Below are positions 27,222-36,691 of a stretch of DNA of 64,000 bases, piece after piece. Source of the stretch: Fen-1273 sp963748405 (lineage in GTDB: Bacteria; Bacteroidota; Ignavibacteria; UBA10030; UBA6906); contig CAVVIT010000004.1 in NCBI GenBank assembly GCA_963748405.1, positions 124,001-188,000 on the forward strand. The letters run 5' to 3'. A model generated the notes under the pieces. That model made no database searches and was not told where the DNA came from. It saw only the letters and a list, made by a program, of their open reading frames with translations. Made by a program: the position numbers and the translations under genes. The stretch's first letter is position 1. Each line of letters opens with the position of its first letter.

Positions 27222-28020
27222 GTGTGACCTTCTTTGCCAGCTCTGGGTGAAAGTGCATAGCGATGCGAGAGTACTCGAGGACGACACGCTCACCGATACC
27301 GATGATGTGAGCGATCTCTCGATTGTCGAGCCCCCGTTCCATGAGTTGCTTGACCCGTGTGTAGGCGCTGATGTAGCGGCCAACCGACTTGAGCTGGTGC
27401 TGAGTCTTTCTCGAGATGTCGGCTTCATTCTCTCCACGCTCATGCAGGGTGCAGATCAGGGCTTTGTGGGTAGGGTTGCTGCCCTGATCGTAGATGTACC
27501 CGCGGAGCGGCAGTGTTTCCTCCGGATGGGTGGCATAGTACTGCTTGATGTGCTTGCCGATGACGGTGAGCGAACGGTTCATGATCACCGCAAGCTCGCT
27601 GATCGTCAGTGACGTTCCCTGCTCATAAGCGCTCCTGAGGAGCCGCACCATCTGCACTCGTTCCCGAAGATCCGTGTCAACCCAATTATCATTGCGCACC
27701 CCGGCACGGTGATGCATCCGCATCTCGATGTCTCTCTCCTCCACCAGGGGCAGGTAGACGGTCTTCGCCTTGTAATCCTCCGTCCGTTTGGCGTAGGTGA
27801 TCTTCTGGTCCTCCAGGGACTGCGTCCGCCAGCACAGCACCCCGGGAGCCATCTTGGATTGCTCGCCGAAGTACTCGTGGTTGAGTGCCTCCACATCTTC
27901 GGCGAGCTGCCCTAGGACACGGTGGCTTCCGACGATCTTGTACTCGGTCTCCAGCAGGTGGACGATCGCCTGCCGGTAGCTCCGCTTGGTCAGAGGTTCG
28001 AACCGGTCACGGACGGGCAT
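27169..28020 (-). CDS. DUF1670-type HTH protein, second gene of pair
   Basis: 283 residues from ATG 28020 (PVRDRFEPLTKRSYRQAIV). Layout: an N-terminal region with GVLCWRTQSLEDQKITYAKR, a first HTH (LTISELAVIMNRSLTVIGKH near residue 145) and a second helical repeat with EADISRKTQHQLKSVGRYIS and NREIAHIIGIGERVVLEY. This order fits the DUF1670 family as I remember it. The same repeats occur in the neighbour gene, so the two are paralogues. It overlaps that gene by 14 bases and would be translationally coupled. Role unknown; the flanking inverted repeats suggest a transposition-related job. Confidence 0.6.
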   Translation of the reverse strand: MPVRDRFEPLTKRSYRQAIVHLLETEYKIVGSHRVLGQLAEDVEALNHEYFGEQSKMAPGVLCWRTQSLEDQKITYAKRTEDYKAKTVYLPLVEERDIEMRMHHRAGVRNDNWVDTDLRERVQMVRLLRSAYEQGTSLTISELAVIMNRSLTVIGKHIKQYYATHPEETLPLRGYIYDQGSNPTHKALICTLHERGENEADISRKTQHQLKSVGRYISAYTRVKQLMERGLDNREIAHIIGIGERVVLEYSRIAMHFHPELAKKVTLKKNKKANKPTRGQLAL

Positions 28021-28885
28021 GGGTCCTCCCCAAGCGAGTTTTTTTCCCCCGAAGAGCCCTGTGGAAGCCTTCCTTACGGCGGTCGATCTCCTTATAGGGC
28101 AAGGGGTTCGGGTAGCCCGTATAGCGATCCTCAAGCTCTTTGAGCTTTGCCGGGTACTTGGTTAGCGCCCGCCGGTAAAGCGTCTCATACTCCTTCAGCA
28201 GCGAGGGACTGATCCCGAGGATATAGCCGCGTTCCTGTGGCTTCACCTGACGGTGCGCCAGCACGAAGGCCACGCGCGCGAACGTCTCGACATAGCGCTT
28301 GATCGACTGCGGCGTGTGGCGACTCCTGCTCTCGATGTCGGCGAACGTCATCCCGCGCAGGTAGTACTCCACGATCACGCGCTTGTGGCTGATCGCCCGG
28401 CCGATCCCCTCGTAATATCCCCGCGTCTGTACCTCGCAGCCCTCTTGACGCAGGAGACGGATGTCGCGCTTCACCGTTCGTGTCGAGGTGCGAAGCAGGT
28501 TCCCCAGATCTTCTTCACTGAAGACGACTCCCTGGTCGATTCCTTCATCGATCATGCGAAGCAGTTGCATGCGCCGGAGATCCTTCCGTCCGTGCCGCCC
28601 CAGATACTCGAGGTCTTCTACGCCTCCATCGACCGTTACCACGACTTCTTTCTTCCTGACCTCGTGCATCCGCTTGCCGGCGGACTGTCCCAGCTCGATC
28701 CCCACGACCTGAACCCGGCCGCGTTCCATCTGGTGATGCTCCAGCAGTATCCCCTTGGCAGTCTCGAACACCAGCGCCGACTGCTTCGGGCTCATCTCGA
28801 ATCCGTGTTCCAACTCCCACAACAGCAAACCTTCCGCGTGCTTCTCTCGCAATCGTTGGACCAGCTCCTGCTGTGACTCGCTCAT
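28007..28885 (-). CDS. DUF1670-type HTH protein, first gene of pair
   Basis: 292 residues. Visible parts are a helical N-terminus (QQELVQRLREKHAEGLLLWE), a first HTH region (FSEEDLGNLLRTSTRTVKRD near residue 122) and a second (MTFADIESRSRHTPQSIKRY near 175), matching the arrangement in the downstream paralogue. It is the promoter-proximal gene of a two-gene minus-strand operon enclosed by inverted repeats. No catalytic motif is evident. It could be a DNA-binding regulator or one of two transposition proteins. Confidence 0.6.
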   Translation of the reverse strand: MSESQQELVQRLREKHAEGLLLWELEHGFEMSPKQSALVFETAKGILLEHHQMERGRVQVVGIELGQSAGKRMHEVRKKEVVVTVDGGVEDLEYLGRHGRKDLRRMQLLRMIDEGIDQGVVFSEEDLGNLLRTSTRTVKRDIRLLRQEGCEVQTRGYYEGIGRAISHKRVIVEYYLRGMTFADIESRSRHTPQSIKRYVETFARVAFVLAHRQVKPQERGYILGISPSLLKEYETLYRRALTKYPAKLKELEDRYTGYPNPLPYKEIDRRKEGFHRALRGKKTRLGRTHARP

Positions 28886-29022
28886 TGCGTCTGTCCTCCC
28901 GTGGTATATCGGGACTGCCTACCGTGCGGAGTTCAAGCCTCGAGAATATATCTCGATGGAACTCCTCGGTCAAGTCTTCCCGTCCCCACACGGGGGGACA
29001 AATGGCCCTATCGGGGAAGCAG

Positions 29023-29545
29023 AAGTTTCCCGGAAATGAGAATTGCCGCTTGTCGAAAAATAAAGCTCTCCCCGCAACTTCTTTCCCCGTTTGATCCATC
29101 GGAAGTGTTCATTTCCGCTACGTTGACATCGGCGAGTCGACGCATTACATTACGCGCAGAATTTGCGCTTTCCTTCACAATCGCGCATAGGAATCTTAAA
29201 TCGGATTGCCAAGCATCACACTTGTCAACGACGGTACCTTATGTGTTGGTGACTGCAATCATTGACTGAGGAAACCAGAGTGACCTCTACGTCACCAGCC
29301 GCACAACAGAGATTCGACTAATGATTGAGGGGATCAAGGCATGACTACATTCGCTCGGCGCGTCGTTCGCCTCCATTTGTCGTGATAACAATTCAGAAGA
29401 ATGACTCGCTTTCTGAGTTAACCGCTGGCAGAGAACTACTCAGCTTGCGTTGAGGCTGATTCAAATCAAAGAAAGGGTCTACTCGCCGAATTGCAGAACA
29501 TTACCTTTCGGTTCTTCAGAAATGAACGTTGGAAGGAGGGCCACT
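29023..29545. other. Non-coding region upstream of cargo unit 2, with small palindrome
   Basis: No convincing gene was found in these 523 bases. GTGAC-CTCTAC-GTCAC at 29280-29295 is an inverted repeat that could be an operator. The region follows the right end of the DUF1670 unit and precedes the exported repeat protein, so it probably contains that gene's promoter. Confidence 0.4.
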
Positions 29546-31174
29546 GTGGGTAGATACGTTGGGCTAATGTGCTTGACGATTCTTCTTAGACCATTGCTGT
29601 TGGGCCAATGGATGACAAACGGCGTACCCGTATGCGACACCGCGGCAAACCTGAGTTTCTATATGCTGCCTCAGATTGCATCCGATGGAGTCGGAGGAGC
29701 ATTTGTGTGTTGGCGAGATGCAAGGAACGGGTCTGACTATGATATATATTCACAACACATAGCGTCAAATGGGACAATGCTGTGGCGAGGGAACGGAATT
29801 CCTATAGTGAACTCGCCAGGTGATCAACAATATCCTCGGATTGTTAGTGATACTAAAGGTGGCTTCTTTATAGCCTGGGAGGATAGTCGATCGGGGGTAA
29901 ATGTGTTCATTTACGTGCAGCACGTCGACAAGGATGGGCACATGGCCTGGCAGGATGGTGGTATCAAAGCAGCAGAATCTCCTGGCATGTACATTAGTTT
30001 GGCCGCGGATAGGAGTGGCGGATTGATCATGGCCTGGAATGGACCAAATATTAACAATGTTTTGTTGCAGAGACTCGACAGCACAGGGGCACGTGTGTGG
30101 GGGGATAGTGGGGTCCGAATCAGTGACGGTGTGGGACCGATAAACGCAAACGATTTGGTAGTCATTTGCGACGGTGTTGGTGGTGCAATCGTAACGTGGA
30201 GTCAAGGAAACTACAAACAAGAACAAGTCTTCGCTCAGCACATTGATAGTTCCGGAAATCCAAGTTGGGGGACGAACGGACTACCAGTGAGCGACAACAT
30301 GCACAACACTGATGTTTCGCTTAGTCCTGATCTCCAGGGCGGAGGAATCATCAGTTGGTCAGCTGGTGACACCTTGAAATTTGCGCAGAGAATCGATGGC
30401 AGTGGTCGTCTTCTATGGGGGTATCCAGGAATCAACTTGGGCATTGTGGTCGGTGGGGGCTTAAGGCGGCATACAGCGGATCTGAAGGGAGGAGCATACG
30501 TAGGGCATGCTCGCTTTGTCCAGCACGTTGATAGCAACGGAGTCCAACTCTGGGGTGGGCAGGGAGGACAATTCACAAGTTCGTCAACGTTGTTCTGGAA
30601 TTCTTCTCAGGCAAGGAACGAAACACGAGGGATATGGAATTTCTGGACATATGAATCAGACAGCACCAATTCTTCTGACATATATGGGCAGTACTTTAAT
30701 GCCGACGGAACACCACTTTGGGGGGCACTTGGGAAACCCGTTTGCTCGGCCGCTTCGATCCAGGACTGGGCAAACGCGACATCAGATGATCGCGGTTCGG
30801 CAATAATCGTCTGGGATGACTTCCGCAATGGGCATAGTAGCGTGTATGGTGCGAAAGTCGACACAACGATGATAGTAACATCAATTCAGAACGTGGGGCA
30901 ATTGCACCAAGACATCCCAACTCTGCAACAAAATTACCCTAATCCATTTAACCCGGAAACGACGATAACCTTCTGGTTGCCCAAGCGATCGTCTGTTAGA
31001 CTCGGCGTATACAATCTTCTTGGAGAGAAGGTAATTGATATCGTCAATGGAATCAGAGAGGCGGGAATCAATCGCGTCATATTGGATGCAAATAATCTTG
31101 CATCTGGGATCTACCTCTATCACCTGGACGCGGGCCTTTACCACGACACAAAAAAAATGGTGGTACTGCATTAA
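29546..31174 (+). CDS. T9SS-sorted surface repeat protein
   Basis: 542 residues from GTG 29546, preferred because GGAAGGAGG lies seven bases upstream and the signal peptide (GRYVGLMCLTILLRPLLLGQ) follows at once; ATG 29522 or TTG 29450 would add residues with no signal character. It has about six degenerate 50-residue repeats of the form (P/R)IVSDxxGGxxIxWxDxRxG ... QHVDxxGxxxWGxxG, a beta-propeller-like pattern common in Ignavibacteria surface proteins. A T9SS type A domain ends it (NYPNPFNPETTITFWLP, YNLLGEKVIDI, GIYLYHLDAG, KKMVVLH). No enzyme signature. Confidence 0.75.
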   Translation: MGRYVGLMCLTILLRPLLLGQWMTNGVPVCDTAANLSFYMLPQIASDGVGGAFVCWRDARNGSDYDIYSQHIASNGTMLWRGNGIPIVNSPGDQQYPRIVSDTKGGFFIAWEDSRSGVNVFIYVQHVDKDGHMAWQDGGIKAAESPGMYISLAADRSGGLIMAWNGPNINNVLLQRLDSTGARVWGDSGVRISDGVGPINANDLVVICDGVGGAIVTWSQGNYKQEQVFAQHIDSSGNPSWGTNGLPVSDNMHNTDVSLSPDLQGGGIISWSAGDTLKFAQRIDGSGRLLWGYPGINLGIVVGGGLRRHTADLKGGAYVGHARFVQHVDSNGVQLWGGQGGQFTSSSTLFWNSSQARNETRGIWNFWTYESDSTNSSDIYGQYFNADGTPLWGALGKPVCSAASIQDWANATSDDRGSAIIVWDDFRNGHSSVYGAKVDTTMIVTSIQNVGQLHQDIPTLQQNYPNPFNPETTITFWLPKRSSVRLGVYNLLGEKVIDIVNGIREAGINRVILDANNLASGIYLYHLDAGLYHDTKKMVVLH

Positions 31175-31197
31175 GGCAATAAGAAAAGGAGGCTTCC

Positions 31198-34100
31198 ATG
31201 AGACACTCATTGACTTTGGCATTAATCGTGGGAGTGCTATTCCTCACGCTGAGTGCGCAATCGATGGCCCAACAGAGCGACACTTCAAGCTTCTTCCCGC
31301 GTGGACTTTGGGGGATTTGGATTGACAACGGCAACCCGCCATTCAATCCTCCATCCGGCGCGGGGGTCAATTGGACCGGTGAGGGCTTGAACTGGACTGC
31401 TATAAACGCGAACTATCTGGTATATTGGATTCCGAATTGGGTAGAATCTAATGTAATGAGCTTCGCAGATGGGAACAACTATCGAATGGATATTGCTAAT
31501 TGGGACTATAACTTCCAGTACTCGGATGCAAATTCATTAATCAGCTGGATCATTAATCAGTCGACGGACACCGTGCAGGCAATCAACATCATTAACAACC
31601 TCAATCAGCAGTGGGGAAGTCACACTGGACTATATACCTATGCGGTTGGGCACGAAACTCCCGTTGTTTCCTCATCCTATTGGTGGAACGTGGAGTTTGC
31701 TTGTAGGAAGATCAATCAATTAAATGCTTCGAGAAGATCCTATATAGTATCCCCGGGAACTCCTTCATCTGATTTCGTTAATGCGACTCCTCATCTAGAT
31801 ATCATCGACGTGGAAGATGGGTACCCATTCGACGCGACTGTGGCTCAGCAATACAACAGCCAGCAGAGTGTTCTTGCCGTCATGCTGGCGCAGATCTATA
31901 ATCCAACGATGAATAATCTACGGGGCAAACATACGGAATGGCATGCATGTATCCAAACTGAACACGAGGATCGCACCCCGCCCCCAAGTCTTCGTCGTCC
32001 CAATATCCAGGAACTCCGCGCCCAGGTTTATTTGGCCCTTTCACGCGGGGCTAGGGGAATCACGTCATTTGTGTATGGCTCTTGGCCCAACTGCACCAAC
32101 CCTCCCGTCACGGCTTTCTGGGGCCTTGTGGATGCATCCAGGAACAAAATCACCCCACAGTCGGATCCTGACGGTGTCGCGGCATTCGATAATCTTGCGA
32201 CTGTCTACAATGAAATCAACCCACTCGGACCTACAATACGAAAACTTCGAATATATGATGCATTTCCCAATTCCGCGATTCCTTCGTCGAATATTGCAAA
32301 GATCACGAGCATAACTGGAGACAAAATTGAATCGGGCGTGTTCAAGCGGATTGATCAAGGGTCGGATTCTACGGTGTATTTCATGTTGGTCAACCGCGTC
32401 TGCAACAAACAAGATGGGAGCGTCTCCGCTCCTCAAAGCGTCACCGCAACCTTTGCTCTGCAATCCGGGACCTGGGAGATCACGGATGTCGCCTCTGGGA
32501 ACCTCTGGATAATACCAAATAATGGGAGTTTCTCGGACAATCTCAACCCAGGTGCAGGGAAGTTGTACAAGCTCGCATCTTCCACTGGGACATGGAGCGG
32601 CACGAAGGCTCTTGCAAGTAATGTGACCGTCTGCAGTGGAGCGACGCTTACCGTCAGCCCCGGGGCGACTATTACGTTCCCAGTCGGAGTGAGTGGTGGA
32701 TATGGCGCGATGCTGAATATTATTGGGCAATTGAACGCCCAAGGTAATTCTTCTCAGCGTATTACGTTTGACCGGATTGGCAATTCCGGTTCGTGGTATG
32801 GCTTGAATCTGTCCTCAAGCTGCACGGCTAATATCAACTACTGCAACTTCAACGACGCAACTGTGGGCGTAACATGTAATACGTCTTCGGCGACAATTAG
32901 TAACTCCACTTTTTTCAACAACTATTTTGGAATATACTGCAACCCCGTTACATCAGCTACACAGATTCAGTACAATGACATCGAGAACAGCTCGTACAGC
33001 GGCATTTACCTTTCAAACGCCTCGCCACACTTGAAGGAGAATAAGATCAAGAACAATGCTCTGTATGGCGTATTCTGTTACAACTATTCCTCGCCGCAAC
33101 TGGACTCCAATACCGTATCAGGGAGCACAGGCGCAGGTATCGAGTGCGAATATAACAGCTCGCCATTGCTTTACCGGGTTTATCCCCACATTGGGGATGG
33201 TCATAATGTGATCTCTTCAAATGTCATGGGTCTCCATGCCTACGTCAATTGCGGTCCAGTCATTGGCCTCCACAACTACGGAAGGAACAGCTTATACTCC
33301 AATTCGGTATACAATGTCAGTGCAACCAATGGCTGCTCCATCACAGCCGAACTTACTTGGTGGGGTTCAGCCCAGCCTGACACGACCAAGTTCTACCTTA
33401 GTCAGTCTACTTTGGACTATTCCAATTACCTAAGTTCAGATCCGAATTCAGGAATGCAGGGGAACGTTCTTGTTTCAGGCCAAGTTGTCGCCAGTTCGGG
33501 AAACGGGCCAACCCTTGATACAACCTTATACAAAGTATTCGATGATTGCGCGGCCGGTGATTACGACAGTGCTGCCGCGATCTGTTTGAAGGTCTTTAAC
33601 GGAAGTCTATCCACCTCTTCTGCGGCTAGACAAGCACTGCTGCTTCTTTCGAACACTTATGAATGGTCAGGGAAGGCTGGGTTCCTCGATTTCCTGAATT
33701 CCCTGATTAGTGCAAATACTGCCACGAATACCGATCTAAGCATAATCTCCCGACAGCTTCAAGCCCATTGGTTGACGAAAGCAGGAAGGTATTCTGAAGC
33801 TATTAACACCTTTCAGGCTCTTCATTCCGATTTTTCCGGCACGCCTGATATCGACAAATTCGCTCTTTTCAACATTGCAGAGATTTATCACACTTATCTA
33901 AATGATGTGGCAAATGCGTCCGTGGCGATAGAGGATTTCCTTTCCAGGTATCCGAGCGATCCGCTCGCCGCCGTTGCGCGCATCTTGATTCCTCTTGGGA
34001 ATTCCTCATCTGCTGCGCTGAAGAGTGCGGTACTCGTGCAGGCTGAGGGTGACCAAGTCGAAAACAAAGTGGCACCTCCAACAGGATTTGGACTAGAAGC

Positions 34101-34374
34101 CAATTATCCGAACCCTTTCAATCCTTCGACCCAGATCAGCTATTCTCTGCCGGAAGCTGCGCAGGTTTTGCTCGTGATCTACGACGTCCTTGGCAGGGAG
34201 ATTGCTACTCTCGCGAAGGAGTACCATCAGGCAGGCCGCTACACCGTTGTCTGGAACTCCCAGAGCTCCGGCGTCCCGGTGTCAAGCGGTATGTACTTTG
34301 CCCGTTTGAAGGTCCTAAACGATCTGGGAGGCGTTAAGTTTGCAAAAACGATCAAGCTCCTTCTGACAAAGTGA
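31198..34374 (+). CDS. Large T9SS-sorted protein: GH-like domain plus parallel beta-helix
   Basis: 1058 residues, ATG behind AAAAGGAGG, signal peptide to about residue 25. Residues 30-400 look like a TIM-barrel glycoside-hydrolase-type region (QVYLALSRGARGITSFVYG, TAFWGLVDA), though I cannot name a family. Residues 480-740 are NosD/CASH-like right-handed beta-helix repeats rich in N-x-I/V and S-G-I/V-Y. Residues 770-940 are helical, TPR-like. The C-terminus has NYPNPFNPSTQISYSLP and ends TIKLLLTK, a T9SS type A domain. The last 200 residues and about 80 bases beyond the stop resemble the third unit's interrupted gene. Confidence 0.75.
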   Translation: MRHSLTLALIVGVLFLTLSAQSMAQQSDTSSFFPRGLWGIWIDNGNPPFNPPSGAGVNWTGEGLNWTAINANYLVYWIPNWVESNVMSFADGNNYRMDIANWDYNFQYSDANSLISWIINQSTDTVQAINIINNLNQQWGSHTGLYTYAVGHETPVVSSSYWWNVEFACRKINQLNASRRSYIVSPGTPSSDFVNATPHLDIIDVEDGYPFDATVAQQYNSQQSVLAVMLAQIYNPTMNNLRGKHTEWHACIQTEHEDRTPPPSLRRPNIQELRAQVYLALSRGARGITSFVYGSWPNCTNPPVTAFWGLVDASRNKITPQSDPDGVAAFDNLATVYNEINPLGPTIRKLRIYDAFPNSAIPSSNIAKITSITGDKIESGVFKRIDQGSDSTVYFMLVNRVCNKQDGSVSAPQSVTATFALQSGTWEITDVASGNLWIIPNNGSFSDNLNPGAGKLYKLASSTGTWSGTKALASNVTVCSGATLTVSPGATITFPVGVSGGYGAMLNIIGQLNAQGNSSQRITFDRIGNSGSWYGLNLSSSCTANINYCNFNDATVGVTCNTSSATISNSTFFNNYFGIYCNPVTSATQIQYNDIENSSYSGIYLSNASPHLKENKIKNNALYGVFCYNYSSPQLDSNTVSGSTGAGIECEYNSSPLLYRVYPHIGDGHNVISSNVMGLHAYVNCGPVIGLHNYGRNSLYSNSVYNVSATNGCSITAELTWWGSAQPDTTKFYLSQSTLDYSNYLSSDPNSGMQGNVLVSGQVVASSGNGPTLDTTLYKVFDDCAAGDYDSAAAICLKVFNGSLSTSSAARQALLLLSNTYEWSGKAGFLDFLNSLISANTATNTDLSIISRQLQAHWLTKAGRYSEAINTFQALHSDFSGTPDIDKFALFNIAEIYHTYLNDVANASVAIEDFLSRYPSDPLAAVARILIPLGNSSSAALKSAVLVQAEGDQVENKVAPPTGFGLEANYPNPFNPSTQISYSLPEAAQVLLVIYDVLGREIATLAKEYHQAGRYTVVWNSQSSGVPVSSGMYFARLKVLNDLGGVKFAKTIKLLLTK

Positions 34375-34397
34375 GTTTCATCTGAAGTGAACAACGA

Positions 34398-34426
34398 GAG
34401 CCTGATCCGCGAGGGTCGGGCTCTTT
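34398..34426 (+). terminator. Terminator closing cargo unit 2
   Basis: GAGCC and GGCTC enclose TGATCCGCGAGGGTCG and are followed by TTTG. The hairpin differs from that of unit 1 at a single loop position. Confidence 0.8.
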
Positions 34427-34583
34427 GTATTTCCGGGCCCGATGAATGCCACTCTCCGACGTCTGACGCTCCGCAGGGAAAAACGTCGAGTGCAATGAGC
34501 CTCTTCCCTCACCTCCTGGAGGAAACGATCCATCAGCCCGTGGGATCTTCGGCCGAAAGGGGACGCTCACGTCGAAGTAGGAT

Positions 34584-34862
34584 GTGATCAATTACGCAGG
34601 AAAATCCGAATCGAGGATTGTTCGGATTTGGATTCCGAGATCATTGAGCGAAAGGCGGGAGGATGCACACATTGATCCAAAGCGGCTCTTCGATCCCCAG
34701 AGACGGGAGGCGGTTCTGGACCAGTTGAATAGGGACAACTTGGATGATGTCGGTCTCGTCGGAGGAGACCAGGGGATGAAGGTGCTGCAGGAGATGAACG
34801 ATCTCGCTATCGAGGGAGATCAATCAGCCCGACGCACGAGCGCGGGAATGAAAGTGATCTGA
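34584..34862 (+). CDS. Small LDDVGPVG-family protein, copy C
   Basis: 92 residues if read from GTG 34584, start uncertain. Residues 39-75 (RREAVLDQLNRDNLDDVGLV, then GGDQGMKVLQEMNDLA) align with copy A. The N-terminal 35 residues differ from the other copies. No GPADWD partner is visible next to it, so the pair is incomplete here. It lies behind the unit 2 terminator and ahead of unit 3, the same relative place as the pairs of units 1 and 2. Confidence 0.55.
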   Translation: MINYAGKSESRIVRIWIPRSLSERREDAHIDPKRLFDPQRREAVLDQLNRDNLDDVGLVGGDQGMKVLQEMNDLAIEGDQSARRTSAGMKVI

Positions 34863-35217
34863 TCGAGCACGCTGACAATCCTAAGCATCACCAGGAACCG
34901 TTCGTGATCGCGAAGCGAAGAGATCCCCACCTTCACTTCTCTCCGAGGCTCATGCGTAATTTCCGGAAACGAATCCCCCGATTGATCTGTTCGTGCTGGG
35001 CCCCGACGGATAGTTCTCGGCCCTGAACAATAATAAGCTTCGCTTTCGGCCCAATTATCAGATTTGAACGCGAGTTCTTGCCTTGTAGAAAATATCCGAA
35101 ATCGGCATCGCGACAATCTATACGTGTAAGGTTCCTACGTAATGAAGTGGATTATTATTTTTACGTGAATGCGGTTCGTGTGAATCGCAAAACTGCTGCA
35201 TCAAACCACAGAAATTA
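34863..35217. other. Intergenic region left of IS630
   Basis: I see no supported gene in these 355 bases. The last 100 bases are AT-rich. CGGCCC/GGGCC segments around 35007-35057 can pair but without a T run. The region was once contiguous with 36321-36691, ahead of the lipoprotein gene. Confidence 0.4.
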
Positions 35218-35232
35218 TTGACCTTTTACTAA

Positions 35233-35778
35233 CTAATGGATACGATCTTTAGCCAGAGTGAGCTCCGAGGCCTTGATGCACGACCAGAGTAGCCGCTGCG
35301 ACCGCTGCAAGCGGCGGAGCGGCCCGTTCAGCGTACGCCTGAGGTGCCGCACATCCCTCGGGAGGCTGTTGGCCAATGAATTCTTCATCTGTCTCCACAC
35401 ATGCTCGTCAGGATTCAGTTCCGGCGCATAGGGGGGCAGACGGTAGATATGGAGCCTGGCATGTTTGTGAAGAAACTCCCCCACGCATGCGGCGTGGTGG
35501 GGACGGCCCCCGTCCCAGAGTAGCACAATAGGGCCCCGGATCTGATGTAGCAGATGGTCGAGAAACTCCACCACCTGCGGAGCGCGGACATTCTTCTTAG
35601 GGTGGAATCGGCAGTACAGCCCGAGCCGTCTGGCTTTCGGGGAAACGATAATGCTGGAAATAGCAGAAACTTTGGACCATGAGCCTGCGGTCAGGAGAAC
35701 CGGGGTGTGTCCCCGCGGGGCCCAAGTCCGCGCAATGGCGGGGACCAAGAGGAAGCCGCTCTCATCAAGAAAGCCCAA
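35233..35778 (-). CDS. IS630 transposase, DDE frame
   Basis: 181 residues containing FLDESGF (first Asp of the triad), LLWDGGRPHH (second Asp) and YAPELNPDEHVWRQMKN (the P-x-L-N-P-x-E block with the final acidic residue), the full DDE set of IS630. It overlaps the HTH frame and is probably made as a fusion by frameshifting at the A9 run. The element may therefore be functional. Confidence 0.85.
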   Translation of the reverse strand: MGFLDESGFLLVPAIARTWAPRGHTPVLLTAGSWSKVSAISSIIVSPKARRLGLYCRFHPKKNVRAPQVVEFLDHLLHQIRGPIVLLWDGGRPHHAACVGEFLHKHARLHIYRLPPYAPELNPDEHVWRQMKNSLANSLPRDVRHLRRTLNGPLRRLQRSQRLLWSCIKASELTLAKDRIH

Positions 35779-36274
35779 GTGGGCCCCAAGTTCTGCGGTT
35801 TTTTTTTATCCGGGGCCACATATGGTGGAGCCAGTACTGGATGGCGGCCTCGTTCCGCTCTCTGGCTCGATCCTCGGGTTTCTGGCAACTCCATCCCAGG
35901 CTATGCATCAGCTTCCAGACATTGGCAAGGGTATAGCGGACCCCGAACGTCTTGCGGATCACACTCCGGATCCGTTTCAGCGTCCACATGTTCGTCGCAT
36001 ACCCCGCGTCCACGGGCCCTTTGTTCAGAATGCGCAGCAGCTGCCGCTTTTGCCGCGCGCTCAACAAGGAGGGACGCCCGGGAGAAGGACGCGGCCGGAG
36101 TCCCTGTGCGCCGCGTTTACGAAACGCCTGGTGCCACCGGACGACAGAGCTCAGCGAGGCACCTGTACGAAGGGCCACAGCCCGATAGGGGTGGCCAGCC
36201 TTCAAGAGGCGGATGGAGAGCAGACGCCGCTTCTCGAGGCTCCGAGGTGTACCGGGGGGTCTCATGCCCCACAA
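35765..36274 (-). CDS. IS630 transposase, N-terminal HTH frame
   Basis: 169 residues. SIRLLKAGHPYRAVALRTGASL is the first HTH of IS630-type transposases (helix_turn_helix_33/winged pair), and NMWTLKRIRSVIRKTFGVRY is the second DNA-binding part. The frame ends just after IKKNRRTWG, where nine consecutive A (35800-35808) would allow a shift into the DDE frame that continues at 35233-35778. IS630 members with such split frames are known. Confidence 0.8.
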   Translation of the reverse strand: MWGMRPPGTPRSLEKRRLLSIRLLKAGHPYRAVALRTGASLSSVVRWHQAFRKRGAQGLRPRPSPGRPSLLSARQKRQLLRILNKGPVDAGYATNMWTLKRIRSVIRKTFGVRYTLANVWKLMHSLGWSCQKPEDRARERNEAAIQYWLHHMWPRIKKNRRTWGPLGLS

Positions 36275-36320
36275 TATACATTATCCCCCGATGAGTATCC
36301 ATTCAATAATTAAACGTCAA

Positions 36321-36691
36321 TAGTACGGACCCGCCCTAATAGCTTGGGAGGTTAACAGAAAAATCACATGGTTGACGAGCGTTTGGAAGACCATTATCTT
36401 GAACGAAGACGCAAGTGCTACTGTCTGTCAAGCGACTATGCTAGAAGCTCGGACCTATGCGTAGACAATCAACTTGTGTCTGGGGAAATCTCCGGCTGTG
36501 GGACGAGTAGTAATCAAGTGGCAGCTTAAGCTCTCGGAATAATGAAATGGTCAGTTTCTCAAGTAGTCCGGAGACAATGAACAAGGGACGAACATGTTTT
36601 ACAAGTATGAGTCGATGAACACGGTAATCAAGGCTGCATTTCCAGAGTTCATGATCTCCACACGCGAGATGTGTTTGAGGAGGCCCTCAAG
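36321..36691. other. Intergenic region right of IS630
   Basis: No supported gene in these 371 bases. GAGGAGG at 36676-36682 is the ribosome site for the lipoprotein gene. The promoter of cargo unit 3 is expected here or was separated by the IS630 insertion. Confidence 0.4.

Larger units (their letters stand above)
27162..29022. mobile_element. Candidate mobile unit: DUF1670-type gene pair between inverted repeats
   Basis: Left end 27162-27195 and right end 28984-29022 carry imperfect inverted repeats. Read inward both contain CTTCC, then ATAGGGCCA, two variable bases and TGTCCCC. The left repeat overlaps the last bases of the inner HTH gene, and the unit sits inside a disrupted small gene (26946-27221). 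Two paralogous minus-strand genes fill the unit and no DDE, DEDD, HUH or recombinase motif is visible in either. No target duplication could be assigned with confidence. Confidence 0.55.
35218..36320 (-). mobile_element. IS630-family insertion sequence
   Basis: 1103 bases flanked by TA on both sides (35216-35217 and 36321-36322), the expected target duplication of IS630/mariner elements. The ends are imperfect inverted repeats about 28 bases long beginning TTGAC and sharing AATGGATAC further in. Two overlapping frames on the minus strand encode the transposase, with a run of nine A as the probable frameshift site. Confidence 0.85.
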
